Assembly (NCBI GenBank): GCA_027451305.1
Contig: DAIDJQ010000159.1
Span: forward strand, 1-7,672
Length of the DNA stretch: 7,672 bases
From: Cellulomonas sp.
Lineage (GTDB): Bacteria > Actinomycetota > Actinomycetes > Actinomycetales > Cellulomonadaceae
Reading direction: 5' to 3'
The position numbers and the translations under genes are program-made. The notes beneath the pieces are model-generated. The model was not told the DNA's origin and made no database searches. It saw nothing but the letters and a program-made list of their open reading frames with translations. This document shows, piece by piece, positions 1-6,203 of this stretch; positions within the stretch are counted from its first letter, which is position 1; the number at the start of each line of letters is the position of its first letter.

Positions 1-825
1 ATGGCGACGGATCTCCCTGCGCAGGTGGTCGGTGATCTCGATGGCCAGCGCGGCGACCTCGGGGGCCTCGATCCGTCGTTGCCCGCCGATGTCGACCGTC
101 CACTCGCGGACGACCCGGCCGGGCCGGCTGGACATCAGCAGCACGCGCTGCCCGAGGCGGACGGCCTCGCGGACGTTGTGGCTGACGAAGACGACCGTCC
201 GGCCGGTTTCCTGCCAGATCCGTTCGAGCTCGTCGTGCAGGAGATCGCGCGTGATCGCGTCCAGGGCGGCGAAGGGTTCGTCCATGAGCAGCACGTCGCG
301 GTCCTGTGCCAGGGACCGCGCCAGGGCGACGCGCTGCCGCATGCCGCCGGAGAGCTCGTGGACCCGCTTGTCGCCGGCACCGGCGAGGTGCACGAGGCCG
401 AGCAGCTCGGCGGCTCGCCCGGCCCGGAGCGCCCGAGGGACGCCGTTGAGCTGCAGGGCGAGCTCGACGTTGCGTGAGGCCGTCAGCCACGGCAGCAGGG
501 CTGGCTCCTGGAACATCAGGGCCGCCCCGCTCCCGGCGACCCGGACGGTGCCGGAGGTCGGCGGTTCGAGGCCCGCGAGGATCGAGAGCAGGGTCGACTT
601 CCCGCAGCCCGACGCCCCGAGCAGGCAGACGAACTCGCCGGGCCGGATCGTCAGGTCGATCCCCGCCAGCACCGGCGCGCCCGCCGGCGAGAACTGCTTG
701 GTGAGGCCGTCGAGCCGGACCGCAGGCCGCGGACCGGCCTCGAGCGGCGTGGGCACGGCGTCCCGGGCCTCCCGGGCGGCGAGCGCAGGTGACGGGCGCA
801 GAGCGGTGCGTGTGCTCGGGAACAT
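1..825 (-). CDS. SsuB/TauB-type ABC transporter ATP-binding protein (3' end beyond window)
   Basis: This is the ATPase subunit of an ABC importer of the nitrate/sulfonate/taurine class, acting at the cytoplasmic face of the membrane. 275 residues are visible and no stop is reached. Seen in the translation: Walker A GASGCGKST (residues 70-78), Q-loop Q106 in MFQEPALLPW (a motif typical of SsuB/TauB), signature LSGGMRQR (158-165), Walker B VLLMDE (178-183), D-loop ALD (187-189) and H-loop histidine H216 in VSHN. About 35 residues precede the ABC domain. The ATG at 825 follows an AGAGG ribosome site at 8 bases. The gene starts 63 bases after the cysN stop on the same strand, so it is probably the next operon gene. 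Context suggests import of sulfate or an organosulfur compound. The substrate cannot be read from the ATPase, and the permease and binding protein are not in view. Confidence 0.9.
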   Translation of the reverse strand, partial: MFPSTRTALRPSPALAAREARDAVPTPLEAGPRPAVRLDGLTKQFSPAGAPVLAGIDLTIRPGEFVCLLGASGCGKSTLLSILAGLEPPTSGTVRVAGSGAALMFQEPALLPWLTASRNVELALQLNGVPRALRAGRAAELLGLVHLAGAGDKRVHELSGGMRQRVALARSLAQDRDVLLMDEPFAALDAITRDLLHDELERIWQETGRTVVFVSHNVREAVRLGQRVLLMSSRPGRVVREWTVDIGGQRRIEAPEVAALAIEITDHLRREIRRH

Positions 826-888
826 GGCGGGGACCTCTCGGGGGTGTCGGGCGGCGGGGACGGCTGGGCCGACGTCAGGTCGCGTCCG

Positions 889-2196
889 TCAGATCGCGTA
901 CCGAGCAGGCCGGTCGCCCCGACACCGGGCAGCGCCCAAGGCGTCGCCCACCATCCCAGCGGCGAGCGTCGCGCCGTCGTGCACGTCGATGAGCAGGAAG
1001 GCGCCGGTACGACGCGCCGTGACGTACTCCTCCGCCGCGATCGGGGCCGCCAGCCGGAGGCGGACCTGCCCGATGTCGTTGAGCGTCAGCGACTCGGCCG
1101 GGCCGATGGTGGCGGTGTCCAGGTCGAGCCGGCCGACGACGTCGCGCACCTCCGCCTGCACGGTCCTGGTCGTGTGCTTGAGGAGAACCCGGACGCCCGG
1201 CAGCAGCAGCCGGTCGGACAGCCAGCAGATCGTGCCGTACAGGTCCTGGGTCGGCTCGGGCGGGTCGGCCGCCGCCGCGAGCAGGTCGCCGCGCGCGACG
1301 TCGAGGTCGTCGGCGAGCCGCAGGGACACCGACTGCGGTGCGAAGGCCACGTCGAGCTCGCCGTCGGCGGTGTCGATCCCCTCGACGGTCGTCGTGCGGC
1401 CGGAGGGCAGCGCGACGAGGCGGTCGCCGACGGCGACGACGCCCGCGGCGATCTGCCCGGCGTACCCCCGGTACTCCTGCATCCGTGGGTCGCGCGCCGC
1501 AGCCTGGGGGCGCAGGACCACCTGCACGGGAAGGCGGAACGCCTCCGTGGCCGGGTCGACCGAGGCGGGGACGTCTTCGAGGAGCTCGAGCAGGCTAGGT
1601 CCCCGGTACCAGGGCGTGCGCGTCGAACGGTCCACGACGTTGTCGCCGGCGAGGGCCGAGACGGGGATCGTCCGCACGTCGGCGAGCCCGAGGTCGGTCG
1701 CCGAGTCGAGCACCTGGGCGCAGACCTGCGCGAAGACCCGTTCGTCGAAGTCGACGAGGTCGATCTTGTTCACCGCGACGACCACGTGCGGGACCCGCAG
1801 CAGCGACGCCACCGCCAGGTGGCGCCGTGTCTGCTCGAGCAGGCCCTTGCGCGCGTCGATGAGGAGCACGACCACGTCGGCCGTGCTCGCGCCGGTGACC
1901 GTGTTCCGGGTGTACTGCACGTGCCCGGGGCAGTCCGCCAGGATGAAGGAGCGCCGCGCCGTCGCGAAGTAGCGGTAGGCGACGTCGATCGTGATGCCCT
2001 GCTCGCGTTCGGCGCGCAGGCCGTCGGTGAGCAGCGCCAGGTCGGTCTCCTCCAGGCCGCGGTCGCGGCTGACGCGTGCGACGGCGTCGAGCTGGTCGCT
2101 GAGGACGGCCTTGGAGTCGAACAGCAGCCGGCCCACCAGCGTGGACTTGCCGTCGTCGACGGACCCGGCGGTGGCCAGGCGCAGCAGCGTCGCCAT
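889..2196 (-). CDS. cysN: Sulfate adenylyltransferase subunit 1 (GTPase, CysN)
   Basis: This is the regulatory GTPase subunit of ATP sulfurylase. GTP hydrolysis drives CysD-catalysed formation of APS from sulfate and ATP. The protein has 435 residues, with an EF-Tu-like G domain first: G1 GSVDDGKS (11-18), switch-I region REQGITIDVAYRYF (64-77), G3 DCPGH (88-92), G4 NKID (143-146) and G5 SAL (180-182). Two beta-barrel domains follow, from about 200 to 420. It ends without an APS-kinase domain, so it is not a CysNC fusion. G3 carries Cys where CysN commonly has Thr (DTPGH). The ATG at 2196 overlaps the cysD TGA by one base (TGATG). Its Shine-Dalgarno AAGGAGGGG lies inside the last codons of cysD. 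The N-terminus is shorter than in E. coli CysN (475 aa), but the G1 motif is intact 10 residues in. Confidence 0.96.
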   Translation of the reverse strand: MATLLRLATAGSVDDGKSTLVGRLLFDSKAVLSDQLDAVARVSRDRGLEETDLALLTDGLRAEREQGITIDVAYRYFATARRSFILADCPGHVQYTRNTVTGASTADVVVLLIDARKGLLEQTRRHLAVASLLRVPHVVVAVNKIDLVDFDERVFAQVCAQVLDSATDLGLADVRTIPVSALAGDNVVDRSTRTPWYRGPSLLELLEDVPASVDPATEAFRLPVQVVLRPQAAARDPRMQEYRGYAGQIAAGVVAVGDRLVALPSGRTTTVEGIDTADGELDVAFAPQSVSLRLADDLDVARGDLLAAAADPPEPTQDLYGTICWLSDRLLLPGVRVLLKHTTRTVQAEVRDVVGRLDLDTATIGPAESLTLNDIGQVRLRLAAPIAAEEYVTARRTGAFLLIDVHDGATLAAGMVGDALGAARCRGDRPARYAI

Positions 2197-3149
2197 CAGA
2201 AGTACCCCTCCTTCTTGCGGTCCTCCATGGCCGCCTCGGACACGCGATCGTCGGCGCGGGTCGCGCCACGCTCGGTCAGCCGTGTCGCGGCGACCTCGAG
2301 CACCACGTCCTGAACGCCGGTCGCGTCGCTGTCCACCGCCCCGGTGCAGGACATGTCCCCGACCGTCCGGTACCGGACCCGGCGGACGGCGACCTCCTCG
2401 TCGGCGTGCGGCTGCGTGTACGGCCCGACCGCCAGCCACATCCCGTCGCGTCGGAACACCTGTCGGTCGTGGGCGTAGTAGAGGGAAGGCAGCTCGATCC
2501 GCTCGGCGGCGACGTAGCGCCAGATGTCGAGCTCCGTCCAGTTGCTCACGGGGAACACCCGGACGTGCTCGCCGGGAGCGTGCCGACCGTTGTAGAGGTT
2601 CCACAGCTCGGGTCGCTGGTTGCGCGGGTCCCACTGGCCGAACTCGTCGCGCAGGCTGTAGATGCGCTCCTTGGCGCGGGCCTTCTCCTCGTCCCGCCGA
2701 CCACCGCCGAACACCGCGTCGAACCTGTGCTGGGCGATCGCATCGAGCAGCGGCCGGGTCTGCAGCGGGTTCCGTGTGCCGTCGGTTCGTTCGCGCTGAC
2801 GGCCGTCGTCGAGGTAGTCCTGGACCCGGGCCACCTCGAGGCGCAGCCCCAGCCGGTCGACGGTCGCGTCGCGGTAGGCCAGGACCTCCGGGAAGTTGTG
2901 GCCGGTGTCGACGTGCAGCACGGGGAACGGGACGGGGCCGGGCCAGAACGCCTTGGCGGCCAGGTGCAGCATCACCACGGAGTCCTTGCCTCCGCTGAAC
3001 AGCAGCACGGGGCGCTCGAACTCGGCTGCGACCTCCCGGAAGATGTGGATCGACTCGCTCTCGAGGGCCTGGAGCTGGGTCAGCCGCCGGGGCGGTGGCG
3101 TCTCGTCGCCCAGCCGGGTGGTGGCGGCCTGCGCGCTGGTGGTGGTCAT
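2196..3149 (-). CDS. cysD: Sulfate adenylyltransferase subunit 2 (CysD)
   Basis: This is the catalytic subunit of ATP sulfurylase, an ATP-pyrophosphatase-fold enzyme that adenylates sulfate to APS together with CysN. It has 317 residues, close to the roughly 300 usual for the family. Seen: PP-loop SGGKDS (52-57), HVDTGHNFPE (79-88), GGGRRDEEKAR (148-158), FPVSNWTELDIW (199-210) and the conserved tail DRVSEAAMEDRKKEGYF (301-317). The ATG at 3149 overlaps the cysH stop as ATGA, a 4-base overlap, which suggests translational coupling. An in-frame ATG five codons upstream (3164) is possible but has no better ribosome site. The codons for the conserved KKEGYF tail also supply the ribosome-binding site of cysN. 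Confidence 0.96.
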   Translation of the reverse strand: MTTTSAQAATTRLGDETPPPRRLTQLQALESESIHIFREVAAEFERPVLLFSGGKDSVVMLHLAAKAFWPGPVPFPVLHVDTGHNFPEVLAYRDATVDRLGLRLEVARVQDYLDDGRQRERTDGTRNPLQTRPLLDAIAQHRFDAVFGGGRRDEEKARAKERIYSLRDEFGQWDPRNQRPELWNLYNGRHAPGEHVRVFPVSNWTELDIWRYVAAERIELPSLYYAHDRQVFRRDGMWLAVGPYTQPHADEEVAVRRVRYRTVGDMSCTGAVDSDATGVQDVVLEVAATRLTERGATRADDRVSEAAMEDRKKEGYF

Positions 3150-3859
3150 CGGTGGATCCCGCATTCGGTCTTGGCGAGGCCGGCCCAACGGCCGGATCGG
3201 GGGTCGTCGCCCGGTGCGACCCGGGCCGTGCAGGGTTGGCAGCCGATCGACGGGTAGCCGTCGGTGAGCAACGGGTTCAGCGGGACCTCGTTGGCCCAGG
3301 CGTAGGCGAGCAGCTCGTCGAACGTCCACGCCGCGAGCGGGTTGACCTTCACCAGCCCGTGGGCCTCGTCCCACGCCACCACGGGCGTGCTCGTCCTGGT
3401 GGGAGCCTCGTCGCGGCGAAGCCCGGTCACCCAGGCCTCGTAGCCGGCGAGGTGCTCGGCGAGCGGCTCCACCTTCCGCAGCCGGCAGCACGCGGTCGGG
3501 TCCCGCGCGAAGAGGTCCTTGCCGTGCTCGGCGTCCTGCTCGGCGACGGTCTGCCGCGGCAGCACGTCGACCACCCGGACCGGGAGGCGCTCGGCGACGA
3601 CGCGGCGCGTGTCGAGGGTCTGCGGGAAGTGGTACCCCGTCTCGAGGAAGAGCACGTCGACCCCCGGGGCCGCCCGCGCGACGAGATGGGGGAGCACCGC
3701 GTCGGCCATCGAGCACGCGACCGCGAGCAGGCCACCGAACTCCCGCGCCGCCCACGCGGCGACCTCGGGTGCGCTCGCCTCGGCGAGGGCGGGCGCCGCC
3801 GTCTCGAGAACGGCACGGAGCTCGTCGTCGCTGCGACGCGCGCGGGTCGTCCCGTTCAC
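3146..3859 (-). CDS. cysH: Assimilatory adenylyl-sulfate (APS) reductase, [4Fe-4S] type (CysH)
   Basis: This enzyme reduces adenylyl sulfate to sulfite and AMP with a thiol reductant such as thioredoxin. It has 237 residues with the PAPS/APS-reductase fold: ACSMADAVLPHLV (48-60), ETGYHFPQTLDTR (73-85), PRQTVAEQDAE (101-111), TGLRRDEAPTR (145-155) and DGYPSIGCQPCT (200-211). Cys124-Cys125 and Cys207/Cys210 form the CC...CxxC cluster-binding set that separates APS reductases from cluster-free PAPS reductases. C233 in the ECGIH tail is the catalytic cysteine that carries the thiosulfonate intermediate. The start is a GTG at 3859 that overlaps the upstream TGA as GTGA. A GAGGGAG ribosome site lies upstream, inside the sulfite reductase gene. 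The APS-reductase type matches the lack of cysC in the operon. Confidence 0.95.
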   Translation of the reverse strand: MNGTTRARRSDDELRAVLETAAPALAEASAPEVAAWAAREFGGLLAVACSMADAVLPHLVARAAPGVDVLFLETGYHFPQTLDTRRVVAERLPVRVVDVLPRQTVAEQDAEHGKDLFARDPTACCRLRKVEPLAEHLAGYEAWVTGLRRDEAPTRTSTPVVAWDEAHGLVKVNPLAAWTFDELLAYAWANEVPLNPLLTDGYPSIGCQPCTARVAPGDDPRSGRWAGLAKTECGIHR

Positions 3860-5589
3860 TGGAGGGCTCCCTCATCGGCGCGCTGGGCCCACCGGGCGAA
3901 GGTCTCGGGCCCGTCGGGACCGGTGGCCCGGTCGGCGACGTACCGCCGGACCACGCGCTCGACGTAGTCGGGGACGCCGTCGACGGTCACCTTGAGCCCG
4001 CGCACGGTGCGGCCCAGCCCGGGCTCGGCACGGTCCGCGGAGGACAGACCGCCGCCGAGGTGAACCTGGTAGCCGGGCACCTGGGTGCCGTCCTCGTCCT
4101 GGACCAGCTGACCCTTGAGGCCGATGTCGGCGGTCTGGATCCGGGCGCAGGAGTTGGGGCAGCCGTTGATGTGCAGGCCGATCGGGGTCAGACCGCCGAG
4201 GTCGGCGAGCCGGTTCTCGAGGGCGTCGATCACGCTCACCGCGGTCGCCTTGGTCTCGACGATCGCCAGCTTGCAGAACTCGATTCCGGTGCACGCGATC
4301 GTCGAGCGGCGGAAGGCGCTCGGCTCGGCCTCGAGACCGTTGGTGCGCAGCCCCGCGACCACGGTGGCGACGTGCACGGCCGGGACGTCGAGCACGAGCA
4401 GCTTCTGGTAGGGCGTGAGCCGCACGCGTGCCGAGCCGACGCTCTCGGCCAGGTCGGCGACCGCGACCAGCGCCGGCCCGGAGACCCGCCCGACGTACGG
4501 TGCCGCCCCGACGTAGAAGCGGCCGTCCTTCTGCGCGTGGACGCCGACGTGGTCACCGGACCGGGTCGGCGGCGGAGCGGGCGGTCCGTCAGGCAGTGCG
4601 TAACCGAGGAACTCGTCCTGCAGCACCTCGCGGAAGCGTTCGGGGCCCCAGTCTGCGAGCAGGAACTTCAGTCGCGCCTTGTTGCGGAGCCGCCGGTAGC
4701 CGTAGTCACGGAACAGCCTGGTGACGGCGACCCACACCTCCGGCACGCGCTCCTCGCTCACGAACGCGCCGAGCCGCTCACCGAGCCGAGGGGCGACGCT
4801 CAGGCCGCCGCCGACCCACAGGTCGAATCCCGGTCCGAGGTCGGGGTGGACCAGGCCGACGAAGGCCACGTCGTTGATCTCGTGCACGACGTCCTGGCTC
4901 GGGTGGCCTGTCAGCGCCGTCTTGTACTTGCGCGGCAGGTTGGCCAGCTCGGGGTCGCCGACGTAGCGCCGGGCGATCTCGCCGATCGCCCAGGACGGGT
5001 CGATGACCTCGTCCGCCGCGATCCCGGCGACGGGGCTGCCGAGGATCACCCGCGGCACGTCTCCGCAGGCCTCGGTGGTGCTCAGGCCGACGGCCTCGAG
5101 CCGACGCCAGATCTCCGGCACGTCCTCGATCCGGACCCAGTGCAGCTGGATGTTGTGCCGGTCCGTGATGTCGGCGGTCCCACGGGCGAACTCGGTGGAG
5201 ATCGTGCCGATGGTCCGCAGCTGCCGGGTCGTCAGCGCCCCGCCGTCGATCCGGACCCGCATCATGAAATAGCGGTCCTCGATCTCGTGCTGCTCGAGGG
5301 TCGCGGTACGTCCGCCGTCGATGCCGGGTCTGCGCTGGGTGTAGAGCCCCCACCAGCGGAACCGCCCGTGCAGGTCGTCGTCCGCGATCGAGTCGAACCC
5401 GTGCAGTGCGTAGACCGTCTCGATCCGCTCCCGCACGTTCAGGCCGTTGTCCGCGGCCTTCATGGCCTCGTTGGCGTTCAGCGGCGCATGGCCGTCGACG
5501 GCCCACTGCCCGTTCGGACGGGTCGCCTGACGCGTGGGCCGCGCCACGTGGTCGGGACGCGTGGCACTGGTGGGGGTCGAGGTGGACAT
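3856..5589 (-). CDS. nirA: Ferredoxin-dependent sulfite reductase (siroheme/[4Fe-4S], NirA/Sir family)
   Basis: This enzyme reduces sulfite to sulfide with six electrons, presumably from ferredoxin. The family also contains nitrite reductases. The operon context and close match to M. tuberculosis NirA, a proven sulfite reductase, favour sulfite. It has 577 residues, with two ferrodoxin-like half domains (about 110-180 and 380-440) and siroheme-binding repeats. Cluster and siroheme cysteines are C433/C439 (ACTGIEFC) and C477/C481 (NGCPNSC). RFRWWGLYTQR (76-86) and TTEACGD (171-177) bring Y83 and C175, which match the Tyr-Cys pair cross-linked in NirA. The ATG at 5589 has a GAGGAG ribosome site 5 bases upstream, so it is preferred over a GTG 12 codons earlier. 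It is the first enzyme gene of the operon, 183 bases after the leader ORF stop, and it overlaps cysH by 4 bases. Confidence 0.95.
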   Translation of the reverse strand: MSTSTPTSATRPDHVARPTRQATRPNGQWAVDGHAPLNANEAMKAADNGLNVRERIETVYALHGFDSIADDDLHGRFRWWGLYTQRRPGIDGGRTATLEQHEIEDRYFMMRVRIDGGALTTRQLRTIGTISTEFARGTADITDRHNIQLHWVRIEDVPEIWRRLEAVGLSTTEACGDVPRVILGSPVAGIAADEVIDPSWAIGEIARRYVGDPELANLPRKYKTALTGHPSQDVVHEINDVAFVGLVHPDLGPGFDLWVGGGLSVAPRLGERLGAFVSEERVPEVWVAVTRLFRDYGYRRLRNKARLKFLLADWGPERFREVLQDEFLGYALPDGPPAPPPTRSGDHVGVHAQKDGRFYVGAAPYVGRVSGPALVAVADLAESVGSARVRLTPYQKLLVLDVPAVHVATVVAGLRTNGLEAEPSAFRRSTIACTGIEFCKLAIVETKATAVSVIDALENRLADLGGLTPIGLHINGCPNSCARIQTADIGLKGQLVQDEDGTQVPGYQVHLGGGLSSADRAEPGLGRTVRGLKVTVDGVPDYVERVVRRYVADRATGPDGPETFARWAQRADEGALQ

Positions 5590-5592
5590 GGT

Positions 5593-5605
5593 GCTCCTCG
5601 GGAGC
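5593..5605 (-). promoter_or_regulatory. Hairpin covering the nirA Shine-Dalgarno
   Basis: In the mRNA GCUCC (5605-5601) and GGAGC (5597-5593) form a perfect 5-bp stem with a CGA loop. The right arm contains most of the GAGGAG ribosome site, 4 bases before the ATG at 5589. This could limit nirA initiation unless upstream translation or folding opens it. The stem is short and could arise by chance in high-GC DNA. Confidence 0.35.
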
Positions 5606-5703
5606 TCACGGGGCTGCGGGCGCACGCGGCCGCCCTGCGCGCCCGGTCGGGCGTGCGGGGGATCGGGCGTGGTGCCCTACGGGAGGTCGTGCTGGGCTGG
5701 AAG

Positions 5704-5797
5704 ACGGCGCACCGCAGAGGTGTAGTGCCGTGTCAGCAGGTGACGGCTGACGGGGAGCGCGTCAGGGGGCGGTCAGCGACAGGCGGGACACTGACAC
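5704..5797 (-). promoter_or_regulatory. Putative cysteine attenuator: alternating GUCAG/CUGAC RNA elements
   Basis: In the transcript, element 1 GUGUCAG (5797-5791) spans the last Cys codons of the leader. A CUGAC overlaps its stop (5776-5772). Element 2 is CUGACG (5765-5760), element 3 CGUCAGC (5752-5746) and element 4 GCUGACAC (5737-5730). Possible helices are 1:2, 2:3 (6 bp, 7-base loop), 3:4 (6 bp, 8-base loop) and 1:4 (7 bp). 2:3 excludes both 1:2 and 3:4, the classical attenuator logic. Directly after element 4 a further hairpin pairs ACGGC (5731-5727) with GCCGU (5708-5704) around a CACC/GGUG inner stem. No uridine tract follows any of these, so a simple intrinsic terminator is not evident. 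Control may act through Rho or through access to the nirA ribosome site. Confidence 0.5.
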
Positions 5798-5916
5798 CGG
5801 GCGGTGCCGGGTGCGACGTCGCGCAGGCTGGACGCCCGGCCGGTGGCTCGACAGCTCACCATGCGCACGGAGGCGCACATGGCGGCGGCGCGCAGGGCGC
5901 TGTGTCGACCGGTCAT
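5773..5916 (-). CDS. Cys-rich leader peptide ORF, 47 aa, probably leaderless
   Basis: This is a small ORF not matched to any family I know. It begins MTGRHSALRAAAMCASVRM and ends GTARCQCPACR, with Cys at 14, 22, 41, 43 and 46. Its ATG lies six bases after a TAGCCT -10 box, so the transcript should start at or next to the A of the ATG. No Shine-Dalgarno is present, which is the pattern of leaderless genes common in actinobacteria. Four of five Cys codons are TGT, a rare choice here. The last Cys codons overlap RNA segments that can pair with downstream sequence. Inference: ribosome pausing at the Cys codons when Cys-tRNA is scarce controls the sulfur operon that follows. Mycobacteria have leaderless polycysteine short ORFs doing this at cysteine loci. 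A different-frame ORF across the same DNA (5762-5953) was rejected because it would include the promoter. Confidence 0.72.
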   Translation of the reverse strand: MTGRHSALRAAAMCASVRMVSCRATGRASSLRDVAPGTARCQCPACR

Positions 5917-5922
5917 GCGGTG

Positions 5923-5952
5923 AGGCTAGGTGCCGTGTCCACGATGTGTCCA
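5923..5952 (-). promoter_or_regulatory. Promoter of the sulfate-reduction operon
   Basis: On the minus strand TGGACA (5952-5947; 5 of 6 to TTGACA) is followed after 18 bases by TAGCCT (5928-5923; fits the actinobacterial TANNNT -10). The predicted start, 7 bases past the -10, is the A of the leader ATG at 5916. The -35 lies inside a tandem TGGACAC repeat that could be a regulator site. It is the only convincing sigma-70-type promoter found upstream of the operon by eye. Confidence 0.65.
5935..5952 (-). repeat. Tandem direct repeat TGGACAC overlapping the -35
   Basis: Two identical 7-mers (TGGACAC, minus strand) sit at 5952-5946 and 5941-5935, 11 bases apart, so they face the same side of the helix. 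The first copy contains the -35 hexamer and the second lies in the -10/-35 spacer. The placement suits a repressor or activator of the operon. No specific regulator can be named from the sequence. Confidence 0.4.
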
Positions 5953-6203
5953 TGAGCGACCAGCAGGTGGGACGTTAGACCCAGTACGGCTCCTGCGGGA
6001 GCACATGAGCCGGTCATCGGAGCGCCCGGATCCCCCCGGTCGGTCTCCGGTGCTCGGGGTGCGCGGCGACGGCGGACGGACATGCGCGCGGTCGGCCCCG
6101 GTCGAGACGCGGACGGGCCCTGGGCCGGCCTCGACGGTCGGTCATGATTGCCCCGGTCCGCGCCGTCCGGGCGGACGTCGTAGCTGGTTCTCGTGGGGGA
6201 GCG
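5953..6203. other. Divergent intergenic region without a supported gene
   Basis: About 250 bases lie between the sulfur-operon promoter (minus) and the LacI-family gene (plus). No convincing ORF, tRNA or promoter for the plus-strand gene was found by eye. The only structure I note is an imperfect palindrome at 5989-6002, with arms GCTCC and GGAGC around TGCG. Its centre is GC rather than the CG usual for LacI-family operators, so I do not call it an operator. Confidence 0.5.

Noticed and set aside
32..1972. Long open plus-strand frame over the ABC ATPase and cysN genes
   Set aside because: Its product is Arg/Ser/Thr-rich and without recognisable motifs. The minus strand encodes intact ABC and CysN motifs over the same DNA.
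889..2196. CysNC fusion (with APS kinase domain)
   Set aside because: The protein ends at 435 residues with no second P-loop kinase domain.
5590..5625. GTG at 5625 as an earlier nirA start
   Set aside because: The ATG at 5589 has a strong GAGGAG at correct spacing. The extra 12 residues match nothing known.
5762..5953. Alternative 63-aa minus-strand ORF over the leader
   Set aside because: Its start lies within the -35 of the predicted promoter, so it would not be on the transcript. It has no Cys codons and no ribosome site.
3769..5955. 728-codon open plus-strand frame antisense to cysH and nirA
   Set aside because: It is a high-GC shadow frame rich in Gly, Asp, Val and Arg with no domain. 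The opposite strand holds the fully conserved sulfite reductase.
6144..6203. ATG at 6144 as start of the LacI-family regulator
   Set aside because: No ribosome site precedes it, and the helix-turn-helix normally begins within about 10 residues of the start, as it does from 6204.
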